From assembly GCF_001742425.1 (NCBI RefSeq), contig NZ_MJEH01000022.1:171195-235194 (forward strand): 64,000 bases of DNA. The letters are read 5' to 3'. The position numbers and the translations under genes are program-made. Source of the stretch: Bacillus solimangrovi (lineage in GTDB: Bacteria; Bacillota; Bacilli; Bacillales; Bacillaceae_N). The stretch's first letter is position 1. Each line of letters begins with the position of its first letter. Shown here one piece after another: positions 63,685 through 64,000 of this stretch. The notes below the pieces were generated by a model. It did not search any database and was not told where the DNA came from. It saw only the letters and a program-made list of their open reading frames with translations.

Positions 63685-63703
63685 ATTGTTCCTCATGAAC
63701 AAT
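63685..63703. promoter_or_regulatory. Palindrome at the predicted S-layer transcript start
   Basis: ATTGTTC, five bases, GAACAAT. It covers the predicted +1 of the minus-strand promoter, so it could be an operator or a 5' protective stem-loop of the mRNA. Confidence 0.45.
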
Positions 63704-63707
63704 ATCT

Positions 63708-63736
63708 ACTATAACGCTCTTACGAAACACAGTAAA
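63708..63736 (-). promoter_or_regulatory. Candidate sigma-A promoter of the S-layer gene
   Basis: Minus strand TTTACT, exactly 17 bases, TATAGT. Transcription from about 63701 would leave a leader of roughly 300 bases, a length common for abundant S-layer mRNAs. Confidence 0.5.
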
Positions 63737-63893
63737 CACGCAATGATTTCCACTCTTGATAGCTTTTTCTTAGAGAAACATTTCGTAACACTCTTAGTAA
63801 TCGTTTCATTCATTCCTATATGTACACAACGAGATTTTTCGATACAAATAGGGTGAAGTGAACAAGCTTATCGTTTTAATTTCTATATAAAAA

Positions 63894-63954
63894 AGGACGT
63901 TACTACTAAGAGTAACGTCCTCAGGCTGTCGAGAAAGTCTCGACAGCCTTTTTT
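63894..63954. terminator. Two adjacent terminators facing opposite strands
   Basis: First hairpin: GGACGTTACT with AGTAACGTCC, T run on the minus strand. Second: GGCTGTCGAGA with TCTCGACAGCC, six Ts on the plus strand. Together they isolate the S-layer gene from whatever lies to the right. Confidence 0.8.
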
Positions 63955-64000
63955 AGTGGAAATGATTTCATCATTTTATCTATCTGTTATGATTAAGGAT

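Larger units (their letters stand above)
63399..64000. other. S-layer leader/promoter region and window edge
   Basis: About 600 bases: a ~300-base untranslated leader, a candidate promoter (63708-63736), a palindrome (63685-63703) and a pair of terminators (63894-63954). No coding sequence recognised; the plus-strand frame at 63438-63698 is composition-driven. Confidence 0.45.

Noticed and set aside
63438..63698. 86-residue plus-strand reading frame upstream of the S-layer gene
   Set aside because: No ribosome site, no recognisable protein pattern, and it lies across the S-layer promoter and leader.

Overview
The window is chromosomal DNA of a low-GC, endospore-forming Firmicute of the Bacillaceae. 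This rests on an ssrA tmRNA with a typical Bacillus-like tag, Spo0E-, SleB/YkvT- and YuzL-type spore genes, strong AGGAGG-type ribosome sites with frequent TTG/GTG starts, and a gene order that matches the Bacillus subtilis region ilvA-dfrA-thy-ypjP-brxA(yphP)-ilvD-ypgR-metA-ypzA-ypeQ-ypeP-ypdQ. The species cannot be named from sequence alone. That core order is interrupted by several accessory blocks.

Region by region. 1-4.4 kb: the edge of a class II lanthipeptide locus (C39-peptidase LanT cut by the window, translationally coupled to LanM), followed by a dead, ORF-deleted group II intron. 4.6-5.3 kb: ssrA and tRNA-Arg. 5.5-8.4 kb: a lone ABC-type lipoprotein, a YozE-like protein, a cortex-lytic hydrolase and a 33-residue membrane peptide. 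8.5-12.5 kb: a gas-sensing/partner-switching locus made of a HemAT-like globin-coupled receptor, a small unknown protein, an anti-sigma-type kinase fused to its STAS substrate domain, and a divergent receiver-PP2C phosphatase. 12.6-22.7 kb: a complete membrane-bound uptake [NiFe]-hydrogenase operon (small and large subunits, cytochrome b, protease, a Cys4 Rieske-like protein, HypABFCDE). Immediately upstream are tatC and two tatA genes, which fits the Tat signal on the small subunit.

24.5-45 kb: mostly housekeeping. It holds ilvA, a universal stress protein, dfrA-thyA, an MFS exporter with an ArsR-DUF2087 regulator and matching operators, an SLH-amidase, a NYN protein and several secreted or surface proteins (YpjP, a phosphodiester-glycosidase-like protein, a GH18-like protein, a CAP protein), plus an aminotransferase, brxA, ilvD, ypgR and metA. 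45-56 kb: Spo0E, a short IS-end palindrome sitting in a terminator loop, an RraA-like protein, an ammonium transporter fused to a chemoreceptor signalling domain, lipoproteins, membrane proteins, a COG2509 flavoprotein and a phospholipase-D-like protein. 56.5-64 kb: ypzA, ypeQ, two RNase-H-fold genes, an EamA transporter and a large acidic S-layer protein with a long leader.

Working together: the hydrogenase would feed electrons from H2 through its cytochrome b into the quinone pool, with export of the folded enzyme by the adjacent Tat system. HemAT and the Amt-receptor fusion are two unusual receptors (an oxygen/haem globin and an ammonium channel) expected to talk to CheA/CheW encoded elsewhere. 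The neighbouring kinase/STAS/phosphatase genes suggest that the haem sensor, or its locus, may also set a partner switch. No CRISPR array, prophage, intact insertion sequence or plasmid function was seen.
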